A stretch of DNA of 64,000 bases from assembly GCA_018374635.1 (NCBI GenBank), contig JAHAEW010000003.1, positions 29,238-93,237 on the forward strand, written 5' to 3'. How positions within the stretch are numbered: the stretch's first letter is position 1; each line of letters begins with the position of its first letter. The notes under the pieces are model-generated. The model did not search any database and had not been told where the DNA came from. It saw only the letters and a list, made by a program, of their open reading frames with translations. This document shows positions 28,266 through 35,648 of this stretch, piece after piece. This DNA is from Clostridiales bacterium (lineage in GTDB: Bacteria > Bacillota > Clostridia > Oscillospirales > Oscillospiraceae). A program made the position numbers and the translations under genes.

Positions 28266-30393
28266 GGACTTCCCTCCATTTTATAAAATCCTCGACGGAG
28301 AGCGGAGGAGAATACACATAACCCTGAATCAAGTCGCACCCGCTTTGGTACAGGGTCTCCGCCTGCTGCTGCTCTTCCACGCCTTCCGCCACCACGCAGA
28401 TCTTGAACTGATGCGCGAACTGGATGATGCCTGTGACAATGGCTCTGGATTTTTCGTTTTCATCGACAAAGAAGCTGCGGTCCAGTTTGATGGTGTCAAT
28501 GTCCAGTACCCGCAGCAGGAAAAGCGACGAGTAGCCAAATCCGAAGTCATCCAGCGATACGTACAGGCCGCAGGAGTGGAAGCCGTCCAGGATCCGGGAG
28601 ATATATCCCATCTGACTCCCAGTGAACAAGATGGTTTCTGTCACTTCGATCTCGATAAAATGGTCTGGAATCTGATAGGCATCTTTTATTTTCTTGTATT
28701 CCTTCCAGACCTCTGTTCCAAATTTCAGGAGTGTAAATCTGGACATGTTTACAGAAATTTTTGTTGGTGTCTCGCCGTTTTTCAGCCAGTTGGACATCAG
28801 ACGGCAGGTCTCTTCAAAAATGTAAAGATCCAACTGAACGATCTTTCCGCTGCGCTCCAGCATGGGAATGAACTGATTGGGATAGATCATCCCCTTTTCC
28901 GGATGGAGCCAGCGGACCAGCGCCTCAGCCTGACAGGGGCCTTCCAGGGCTACCTTCGGCTGTAAAAACACCTTGAACTCGCGATTTGCGATGGAGTCCC
29001 GGAACGAAGCGTCCAGTTCCGTCTCATACACAAGCGCCTGCATCATTGCATGATCGTAAACGTTACACAGGTTTTTTTCCGGAGCCTCTTTGGCCGCGCG
29101 GGCGGCATAGTTGATCGCGGACAGGAGATCCTGGGATTTATGGAGCTGATAGCAGCCTACTGAAAAATCCATGCCCTCGTTCTGATACCTTCGGTGGATG
29201 TGATTGTGGATCTGGGCGATGATCCGATGAATGCGAACCTGAATGTCATCCGACGGTTCCTCCCGCAGCAGAAAAAGAAAATGGTCAATGGAATCTCTAC
29301 ACAGGACCTCGTCTTTCTGGAGGATCTGCCGGAACATCTGATAGACATAGATCAAGGTGCGGTTCCCCTCTTCTTCACCCCACACTTCATTGATCTTCCG
29401 GAAATTGCAAATATTCAGGCAGACGACCGCATAGTCCTGTTCCGGGCTTGCCTTCAGCGCATGGGCGCCCGCTTTCAAAAATCCGTTCCGGTTCAGTCCG
29501 CCGGTGATCGGGTCGGTCAATAGCAGCTTCTCTTTTTGATGGATGTCCTGTTTCAATCTCCGCATACCGACCCCGAATAAAAGCAGCGCCAGCCCAAGCA
29601 GCAGCAGATAAATACTGACATGCAGCGACATCTGCGCAATGCGGTCATCCGTGTTCTGGATCATGATCTGAGCCCAACTCGTTCCATCCACCGGCTCTTT
29701 GGAGATGATGAACGTCCCCTGCCGGACGACCTGACCATCCCTTGAATTTTCTGCCAGATCCAGCAGTTCGGACAACTTCTGCTCCTCTATTATCGTGGCA
29801 TGACTGCCTTGCCTCAGCCACAGCACAGCGCCGGTCTGCGTATCTTTTAAGACGAGCACCGCTTTTTCTCCGTAGTTTTCCAATTCATTTTGTTGAAACA
29901 GTGCGGACTGAGGCTCTGCGCCCGCAACGATCTGCACCACTTTCCCATCCTTCGTTACGGGGGCGGCGAAAACAGCCTGTTCCTCCCCGGACAGGACGCA
30001 GTCGTTTTCCAGGATCCTCTGAGCGTCCTCATGCAGGTCCTGTGCCAGTTCCTCTCCGTGCGGGCCATACGCCGCCTGCATACCAGCTCCGGGAGCGATC
30101 ACCGCTATGCTCTCAAACCCCATCATCTTCCCTTTTTGCTTTAGCAGGTCCTCTGTCAGCAAGAACTCCGGCATTCGGCTGAGGGAGTCTGCAAAATCCT
30201 CCAACCGCTTATTGCACCCCGCGATCTCCACCACAATGTGGGAGACCAGATATTGATTGCTTTTTGCGAGCGATTCTTCTGCCGCTGCGTTGATTTTTCG
30301 CAAAAAGGAAATCGAGTTGAGAGAAAAGCCAAACATGATCGCCAGCATCGAGATGGCGATCACTTTGAAATATTTCTTATCGTTCATGTACAT
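28246..30393 (-). CDS. Membrane GGDEF/EAL protein, likely cyclic di-GMP phosphodiesterase
   Basis: 715 residues: membrane segments near 9-30 and 255-275 around an outside sensor domain, a GGDEF-type domain whose signature has become CRDSIDHFLFL (no cyclase activity expected), then a complete EAL domain. EALVRWLHPEKG, IEVTET, LDDFGFGYSS and KLDRSFF give the metal and catalytic residues needed to open cyclic di-GMP. Upstream neighbour of the broken cyclase in the same minus-strand unit, so the pair would set opposing activities. Confidence 0.88.
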   Translation of the reverse strand: MYMNDKKYFKVIAISMLAIMFGFSLNSISFLRKINAAAEESLAKSNQYLVSHIVVEIAGCNKRLEDFADSLSRMPEFLLTEDLLKQKGKMMGFESIAVIAPGAGMQAAYGPHGEELAQDLHEDAQRILENDCVLSGEEQAVFAAPVTKDGKVVQIVAGAEPQSALFQQNELENYGEKAVLVLKDTQTGAVLWLRQGSHATIIEEQKLSELLDLAENSRDGQVVRQGTFIISKEPVDGTSWAQIMIQNTDDRIAQMSLHVSIYLLLLGLALLLFGVGMRRLKQDIHQKEKLLLTDPITGGLNRNGFLKAGAHALKASPEQDYAVVCLNICNFRKINEVWGEEEGNRTLIYVYQMFRQILQKDEVLCRDSIDHFLFLLREEPSDDIQVRIHRIIAQIHNHIHRRYQNEGMDFSVGCYQLHKSQDLLSAINYAARAAKEAPEKNLCNVYDHAMMQALVYETELDASFRDSIANREFKVFLQPKVALEGPCQAEALVRWLHPEKGMIYPNQFIPMLERSGKIVQLDLYIFEETCRLMSNWLKNGETPTKISVNMSRFTLLKFGTEVWKEYKKIKDAYQIPDHFIEIEVTETILFTGSQMGYISRILDGFHSCGLYVSLDDFGFGYSSLFLLRVLDIDTIKLDRSFFVDENEKSRAIVTGIIQFAHQFKICVVAEGVEEQQQAETLYQSGCDLIQGYVYSPPLSVEDFIKWREVHEKQKH

Positions 30394-30452
30394 GTCACTT
30401 CAGATCACTCCAATAAAATAGATCGTTTTGCCCGCTGGGACAAGGGCACAGC

Positions 30453-31394
30453 TCACTTGTTCTTTTGCCGCTTATGTTGATATAGATCTTTATCGGCCCG
30501 TGCCAGAGCGTCCTCCAGCGATTCGTTCGCCAATACCTGTGTCATTCCGACCGAGATCCCAGACCATCCAAGCTGAGACCCCATCGCTTCTTCCAGGCGT
30601 CCTTCCAGCCTTCTGACAAAATGGTCCGCATCGCTCTTTGTGCGAAATCCGCTGCATAGTACGATAAACTCATCCCCGCCCAACCGGCAGATGAGATCAG
30701 AAGAACGCACCGTTTTTTCCAACACACGCGCCAGAATTTTCAACACTGTGTTTCCGACCAGATGTCCATGGGTATCATTGATCTTCTTAAATTTGTCAAT
30801 GTCCAGCATAAACAGCCACGTGCAGCAGATCGTATAGTTGGCAAAATACGCCTGGAATGTGCGGTAGTTCATCAGGTTCGTCAAGCTGTCCCGCTCTGCC
30901 ATCGCGCGAAAGGTTTCCAGCGTCTCCTGGGATTCTCTGACCTGCTCCGCCAGTGACTTCGAATAGCATTCGCCATCCGCCTGTTCTGCGTTTGGCATGG
31001 ATTGATGCAGATGTACGATTTTCCAGACCTGGCCCTCTTTTTTATAGAGGATGGAAAAGCGGCTGTCCATATTGATATAAATAGGCCGTTCTTCGCTTTC
31101 CCACCAGATGTACAGCCCTCCATATACCTGAACCACATCCGGGGTCACGTACATTCCTTCACACCAAAAGTCCCGGAACTGAAAGTGAATATCGCCATGC
31201 TCTCTGGCCTCTCTGGCCGCGGCTTCTATAAACTGATCCAGATTCATGTAAACCTCATGACGCCCGGTGCCAATGACTACGCAGTCCGGAGAAAAGATTT
31301 CTCGGATCCCTTCTACGATCTCGGCGTCACTGCCAAATACATAATTTTTCCACAGCTGTTCCGTCTGCTTAAAAAGTGTTTCTAATTCCGTCAT
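30453..31394 (-). CDS. Cytosolic NTF2/SnoaL-like plus GGDEF diguanylate cyclase
   Basis: 313 residues from the ATG at 31394 (AAGGAAG upstream). Residues 1-135 fit a SnoaL/NTF2-like ligand-pocket fold (ELETLFKQTEQLWKN, FSPDCVVIGTGRHEVYMN, WKIVHLHQSMP). Residues 160-310 are a GGDEF domain with LDIDKFKKINDTHGHLVGN and an intact CRLGGDEFIVL. No membrane segment. The N-domain probably binds a small ligand that tunes cyclic di-GMP output. Last member of a three-gene cyclic di-GMP block. Confidence 0.85.
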   Translation of the reverse strand: MTELETLFKQTEQLWKNYVFGSDAEIVEGIREIFSPDCVVIGTGRHEVYMNLDQFIEAAAREAREHGDIHFQFRDFWCEGMYVTPDVVQVYGGLYIWWESEERPIYINMDSRFSILYKKEGQVWKIVHLHQSMPNAEQADGECYSKSLAEQVRESQETLETFRAMAERDSLTNLMNYRTFQAYFANYTICCTWLFMLDIDKFKKINDTHGHLVGNTVLKILARVLEKTVRSSDLICRLGGDEFIVLCSGFRTKSDADHFVRRLEGRLEEAMGSQLGWSGISVGMTQVLANESLEDALARADKDLYQHKRQKNK

Positions 31395-31655
31395 TTGCTT
31401 TGCTTCCTTGTATTGTAGAGTAGTAGTTATTAGGGCCCCTCTCCAAGGGCTTCCTGCTTGCACGGTAAAACGGGACTCGCATCTTGCCACAAGATGGTTC
31501 CCGATCGGCTACAAGAGCACCGCGTTTCGTGGATGCAGCACGACCTTTTTTACCAGTATGGAGCAGGCGGTATTTTAACGCGGCCTTTCACCGCTTCATT
31601 TTGAACTTCCAGGAGCCGCCTCACAGATCTGCTCCGCCATGCTGAACCAAAAAAG
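31395..31655. other. Gene-free stretch between the cyclase gene and tRNA-Ser
   Basis: No gene. On the minus strand CATCTTG/CAAGATG is nested inside CGGGA/TCCCG (31471-31504), which could be a structured leader of the cyclase gene. Short open pieces such as MAEQICEAAPGSSK then stop look like the decayed end of a lost gene. I see no conserved core of a cyclic di-GMP riboswitch. Confidence 0.35.
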
Positions 31656-31689
31656 AAATCCCTTGAAACCATTGAGGCTCAAGGGATTT
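31656..31689 (-). terminator. Terminator of tRNA-Ser
   Basis: AAATCCCTTGA and TCAAGGGATTT form an 11-bp stem just after the CCA end, with T residues downstream on the minus strand. Near-identical stems follow the tRNA-Ser at 56516 and its fragment at 42093. Confidence 0.75.
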
Positions 31690-31691
31690 TT

Positions 31692-31780
31692 TGGCGGAAG
31701 CGGTGGGATTCGAACCCACGTGCCCTTGCGGACAACTTGATTTCGAGTCAAGCTCGTTACGACCACTTCGATACGCTTCC
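31692..31780 (-). tRNA. tRNA-Ser (CGA), first copy
   Basis: 89 bases with encoded CCA. Acceptor GGAAGCG/CGCTTCC, anticodon stem CTTGA/TCAAG, loop CTCGAAA (anticodon CGA), long variable arm, T-loop TTCGAAT. Confidence 0.94.
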
Positions 31781-31969
31781 GTATAGAATAATATTCGATT
31801 TATTCAATCCTGTTACATGATTTCGAGGGGAATACATGCGACACACCGGCTACATATTACCACACAAAAAGATTTTATTATATGAAAATTCCAAAGAAAA
31901 GCACATTTTTTACATCAGTTTATCTACAAATATTTTTCACTATATGCCCTTTCAAAACTGGACGAGTGC

Positions 31970-32002
31970 CATTTGGGCACCACAAATTATGGTGCCCAAA
32001 TG
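31970..32002. repeat. 13-bp inverted repeat, half shared with the integrase flank
   Basis: CATTTGGGCACCA and TGGTGCCCAAATG face each other around 7 bases. The 17 bases at 31970-31986 recur exactly at 56396-56412, beside the second tRNA-Ser. This suggests ends or recombination sites of related elements that used the two tRNA-Ser genes. Confidence 0.6.
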
Positions 32003-32124
32003 AAATATCTTTTCAGTCAAGAAGTGAAAAATCACATCAATGTAAGGAAGGAATACAAATATTCCAACAGGAGTAATGACCACACTGTCACACTTAGGAG
32101 GCCTCAACGAAAGTAGGACTCACA

Positions 32125-32395
32125 ATGTATGAAAATGGCGGTGGTCTACTCTCTTCCAGAGATGTCTACCGATTGATGTTAAAGACTACACGGATGTGAT
32201 AGATATAGGATCAAATGTGTGAGGCGTTTGGCATCAGCACAAAATACTTAAATGCAGAAAAATTAGGTGCCTAAAAATTGGATCGACTTACCGTATCTCC
32301 AAAGCCCACATTTTTCGCTATTTGAAAATCACCTGTTCCACTTTGGCGAAGTAGCAGGTTATATCGTCAATCTTCAACAGATAGACGCAAAAAGC
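32125..32395 (+). pseudogene. Broken excisionase-type helix-turn-helix gene
   Basis: In three pieces of two frames: MYENGGGLLSSRDVYRLML, then MCEAFGISTKYLNAEKLGA, a TAA, then KIGSTYRISKAHIFRYLK. Together these spell the AlpA/Xis winged-helix pattern (SSRDVYRLL ... FGISTKYLNAEKLGA ... KIGSTYRISKAHIFRYL). Two stops and a frame change disable it. A relic of an integrated element next to tRNA-Ser. Confidence 0.7.
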
Positions 32396-32583
32396 TAACA
32401 ATTCTGACCCAGATTTACCTGGTATTTTGCCATTTGCCATAATAAGATGTCATTGATAGGTAAATACCACCTCCCAACCCAGCTCCCGCTCTAACAGGTG
32501 TCCGGCGCTCTCGCAGCCCATGGAATCACCGCTAAATAAAAATATCTAAATTAATATTTCACCTTTAGTTAATACGCATTAAA

Positions 32584-33411
32584 CTATCCATTTATCTTTA
32601 CCAGCAATTCTGCTATACGTTTCTTTCTTCCCACATGCTCCAATTCCAGTTTGGCTAACAGCCACATTTGGTATATGTTGTCATACCAAAATTCTAATTC
32701 TTCATCGTTCATTTCATAAATTGCAGGAGTTTGTGCCTGATTATGCCTTACAAATTTATTTATGAGCTGATATAACTGCTTTTCTAATGTGGCATTAATC
32801 TCATGCAACGCGCTACGAATATTTTTGGCATCGATATCATCTGCCATTAATTTTAGAATCCCTAGTTTCTCCACTAAGTTACCCCTCATACGATAGTGAT
32901 TATACTCTAAAACTTTATATGAAAGTGCATCATCAATGATTTCTGCTACTGCCAAGGATGCCGAGGATTCTTCAGCATAAATAAGTACCCCATTATATTC
33001 TAACTTACTATATCCAAGTGTACTCATACAATCATTTGTATTTCTTTCTACTACCATGATGTATTCTTTATCTATTTGCTTATCAGAAAATAATTGTTTG
33101 AGCTGATAACAGATATTAGATATAAATTCGCAAAAGGCTACCATGAATTCCATTGTAATAACTTTAGGAGAAAACGTAAATGTATAACCAAAGGCTTTTT
33201 GAATCTCTTTTAGTGAAATTGCACGGTTTGTAAAACTAAGGTCAAAATACCGAATGAATGATTCAGCTAAAGAATATATAGATGTAGTAATTGTCTGCTC
33301 TTCATATATCTCAAGCCTGTCATCATGAATCAGGGCATATAAACGACCATATTCTTTTTTTAGAGAGATCTCTCCAAGGTGCATTATTTCATAAATATTT
33401 TTTCTCTTCAT
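32584..33411 (-). CDS. Intact orphan protein of unknown function, 275 residues
   Basis: AT-rich and unlike the surrounding chromosome. Starts MKRKNIYEIMHLGEISLKKE, has YGRLYALIHDDRLEIYEEQ, a central Cys/Phe-rich helix pair and a charged end, MNDEELEFWYDNIYQMWLLA then LELEHVGRKKRIAELLVKIN. No membrane segment or signal peptide, no family recognised. The ribosome site (AATAAAG) is weak. It is the only undamaged gene in a 3-kb graveyard of mobile DNA, which hints at selection for cargo such as defence, but nothing in the sequence proves that. Confidence 0.6.
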   Translation of the reverse strand: MKRKNIYEIMHLGEISLKKEYGRLYALIHDDRLEIYEEQTITTSIYSLAESFIRYFDLSFTNRAISLKEIQKAFGYTFTFSPKVITMEFMVAFCEFISNICYQLKQLFSDKQIDKEYIMVVERNTNDCMSTLGYSKLEYNGVLIYAEESSASLAVAEIIDDALSYKVLEYNHYRMRGNLVEKLGILKLMADDIDAKNIRSALHEINATLEKQLYQLINKFVRHNQAQTPAIYEMNDEELEFWYDNIYQMWLLAKLELEHVGRKKRIAELLVKING

Positions 33412-33445
33412 CTTTATTGTTCCATTCTCTACTCATTAGCTTTGG

Positions 33446-33467
33446 CACAAGCTGTCATGAGCTTGTG
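33446..33467. repeat. Short inverted repeat upstream of the orphan gene
   Basis: CACAAGCT, 6 bases, AGCTTGTG, some 35 bases before the orphan gene start on its promoter side. A possible operator. Confidence 0.35.
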
Positions 33468-33827
33468 TTGCCGCAAAAAATCTGTTTATTGAACGCAAAT
33501 CCCATTTTAATTTTAAACATAGGTGATACCATCTGCTCAAAATCATGAGACAGTACCGTTGGTAGAAGCAAATACAAAAGTGCTCTTAGCCAGTCATCCT
33601 TTATACTCGCTGCTATCTATTGCTTCCGCTCACACTGTGATTACGGATTGTTAAAAGTCATTTTAGCGTGCTCTATAAAGGCGCTGTTGTTGAAGATGTA
33701 AACAACTCAGCCAGCAGTTCACCCAAGAACATGGTTTGTTGGGGAGAACGCCGAAGAGCTACTCACTCTGCCACCCTATCAACTCCATCCGTACTCTTCC
33801 CACTGTATCCCGAACATTCTTTTAAAA

Positions 33828-33986
33828 GCTATGATCTAACAGCTTGAAACGACTGTAGATATAGCACAGAAAAATTAGTCTCATAGCGAGCATACAAATA
33901 TTAAGTTTGAGGTCAGCTCGCAGTCTGCCAGCAACAGATCAACGGATTCCCACAGTTTGGATTTCAGTTTGCGGATGTTAATCATG
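33828..33986 (-). pseudogene. N-terminal fragment of a type I restriction methylase (hsdM)
   Basis: From the ATG at 33986: MINIRKLKSKLWESVDLLLA, DCELTSN, then after a frame change NICMLAMRLIFLCYIYSRFK and LLD. This follows the conserved HsdM N-terminus (LWxxAD.LR...LTSxEY..PVLGLIFLRYxxxRF). Later sequence is unrecognisable. A relic of a lost restriction-modification locus. Confidence 0.7.
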
Positions 33987-34080
33987 TTTCTTCTTCAGAT
34001 TTTGTGACAGATTTTGTGACAGATTTCGATACAAAGTATCTATAATTAAAACTTTGACTATCAAGCATTGCCTTTATTAT

Positions 34081-34195
34081 ACTCACTCTTCTGCTTAAGC
34101 ACAAGGAGATTTCAACCTAGATACAGCACACCTCAGAAAACAAAACCTTTTTGAAAATAGCAGTACATTGAAGATAAAAATCTCAATGTACTGCC
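34081..34195. repeat. Copy 1 of a 115-bp diverged repeat ending in a hairpin
   Basis: Matches 42677-42790 in the same orientation with roughly three quarters identity and one indel. It starts at CTCACTC and shares TTAAGCACAAGGAGATTTCA, and it ends in the stem GCAGTACATTGA/TCAATGTACTGC. The stem is kept best, so it is likely a terminator or an insertion-sequence end. Confidence 0.7.
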
Positions 34196-34226
34196 TTTAT
34201 TCATCTATTAGCTAAACAATAGCTCA

Positions 34227-34406
34227 TCACTCTCCAAAGAAATCCGGGTAGTTTTGTCTGTTCTTCTCATATCCCGCTCCTGAATTTGGTTTCTTTAGCC
34301 CAGCCTTTGCAACACAAGTCAGAACGCCCACTTGTCCAGGAAATTCAGCTAAACATTGCTTATCGTTTGTTTTTTGGCTTTTAGCTTGGAGAAAAGATAC
34401 CGGATC
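34227..34406 (-). pseudogene. C-terminal fragment of an unidentified protein
   Basis: A 59-codon frame without start: DPVSFLQAKSQKTNDKQCLA, then EFPGQVGVLTCVAKAGLKKP, ending KNRQNYPDFFGE and two stops. The composition is protein-like and the stop is clean, so it is probably the tail of a gene cut by the neighbouring structured region. Family not recognised. Confidence 0.4.
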
Positions 34407-34420
34407 ATTCTACATTCAGC

Positions 34421-34692
34421 AAAACAAGAGTCCGCAAGTGGAGTCATAACCACCGGCTAAGCTGGTGTCTTGAGTTGGCCCTATAAGGGCCTATTACCGG
34501 CATGCGTCTCAAGACGCACCGAATTTTATTTCGCTCGCATCACTTGCCCCACAGTCCGTAAACGGGCAATCTCTGTTCTAACGGCAGTCTTTTGCTCCTG
34601 ATAACTTGCTATTAGCGGCTCGCTTCGCTCGATGCTTGAAGCTAAAACTTTTTTGCGGGGCACCTCCATCGGCAGAGCCGGTGGTTTCCCCA
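34421..34692 (+). ncRNA. Structured region resembling HEARO/omega RNA or an IS200/IS605-type end
   Basis: Stems in order: CACCGGC/GCTGGTG (34451-34467); GTCTTGAG (34467-34474), able to pair with CTCAAGAC (34508-34515); GGCCC/GGGCC (34477-34491); a competing GCGTC/GACGC (34504-34517); TTGCCC/GGGCAA (34544-34569); CCATCGGC/GCCGGTGG (34666-34684) inside GGGG/CCCC. The nested, alternative pairing suggests a pseudoknot. The overall look and the CCGGCATGCG...AAGACGCACCG core recall the RNA found upstream of IscB nucleases. No iscB or tnpB gene follows: the next ORF is a transporter. Ends are approximate; the class is an inference from memory of the motif. Confidence 0.45.
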
Positions 34693-34804
34693 CTCAATGA
34701 AAATTTATTTACATTTTACATTACACTGATCGATATATTTACAATCCTCTGGTACTCTTTATTTGTGCGAGAAATCCGCATTATAAAACGGGAGGAATAT
34801 CTGT

Positions 34805-35647
34805 ATGAGTACCCTGGAGAAAAACACTGTCAACCAATCTCAGAAACTGATGATCTTTGTGCTGACCATGTCCCTGTATGGACTGGCCACTCTGTTTACC
34901 GAACTGATCCCCAAGTTCCAGATTGGTCTTGTGGAGCTATCGGTGGAATTTTTCCTTTTCATCCCCCTGACTCTAGCCATGCTCTTTGATCCCCTGTCTG
35001 CCGCCCTTGGTGCTGCTACCGGCGAATTGGTGTTCAGCGAGATTATGTTGGGCCAGTTCGGCGGCCTGGGCGAGCTGGAGAAGTTCCTTACTGTGACCAT
35101 CGGTGTTTACATTGCCGGCCGGATGGTACGTGACCCCAAGAACCGCGCCATGGTAGGTGTAGCTGCCATCACCGGCACCGCCGCCCAGCTGCTCATGGGT
35201 ACCATCGTAGACATCGCCAAGGTTCAGTTTGCCGTGGAGGACTTCGAGTCCGTGGCCGGTCTTCCCGAGAGCGTCTTTGCCACCGAAGGCTTTGCCTTCC
35301 TCAACGACCTGCTCTTCTCCGGGATCTTCTTCTGCCTGCTGCCCACCATGTACCTGGTTCCCAAGCTGTACGGCAAGATTGAGCCCCTGCTGGGCATGGC
35401 TCCCCGCACCGCCGCCAGCACGACCTCGGGTCTGAGCCCCAAGGCCATTCTGATCTGCGTCATTGGCTTTGTCTGCGCCATCGCCGCCGAGCTGGCCGCC
35501 ACCGCCGGCATGTCCCTGGTGGACTGGGAGGCCGAGTGGGCCGAGAGCGGTACCGCCCTGGCTTCCGGTATGGTTGTGGCCGCCGCCCTGGCTGTCATCA
35601 TCCTGCTGGTGATGAGAAAGAACGGCGAAGGGAAAACGGCCTGCTGA
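34805..35647 (+). CDS. ECF transporter substrate-binding (S) membrane protein
   Basis: 280 residues with about six or seven hydrophobic segments and no signal peptide. Features include LSVEFFLFIPLTLAMLFDPL, GAATGELVFSEIMLGQFGGL and a C-terminal membrane helix with a basic tail (MRKNGEGK). Its place directly before ECF ATPase and T genes makes it the S component that binds the substrate. AAACGGGAGGAAT precedes the ATG. The substrate is not readable from sequence; the downstream phosphatases point to a polyol or sugar-like compound. Confidence 0.82.
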   Translation: MSTLEKNTVNQSQKLMIFVLTMSLYGLATLFTELIPKFQIGLVELSVEFFLFIPLTLAMLFDPLSAALGAATGELVFSEIMLGQFGGLGELEKFLTVTIGVYIAGRMVRDPKNRAMVGVAAITGTAAQLLMGTIVDIAKVQFAVEDFESVAGLPESVFATEGFAFLNDLLFSGIFFCLLPTMYLVPKLYGKIEPLLGMAPRTAASTTSGLSPKAILICVIGFVCAIAAELAATAGMSLVDWEAEWAESGTALASGMVVAAALAVIILLVMRKNGEGKTAC

Positions 35648-35648
35648 T

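Larger units (their letters stand above)
31783..32583. other. AT-rich non-coding stretch with mobile-element remnants
   Basis: Contains the inverted repeat at 31970-32002 and the broken excisionase at 32125-32395. Near 32460-32540 on the minus strand a short open end (MGCESAGHLLERELGW and a few residues, then stop) looks like the tail of a lost gene. No intact gene. Confidence 0.6.
33412..34804. other. 1.4-kb non-coding stretch of decayed mobile DNA
   Basis: Holds an hsdM fragment, one copy of a 115-bp repeat, an unidentified C-terminal fragment and the structured RNA-like region, each listed separately. 33470-33827 shows no recognisable gene. The last 100 bases are the AT-rich promoter region of the ECF operon; I cannot fix a single promoter there. 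Confidence 0.6.

Noticed and set aside
31395..31655. Cyclic di-GMP riboswitch before the NTF2-GGDEF gene
   Set aside because: Stems are present but the GEMM core and tetraloop receptor were not found by eye.
34606..34989. 127-codon frame overlapping the S-component start
   Set aside because: Different frame from the conserved membrane protein and begins inside the structured RNA-like region.
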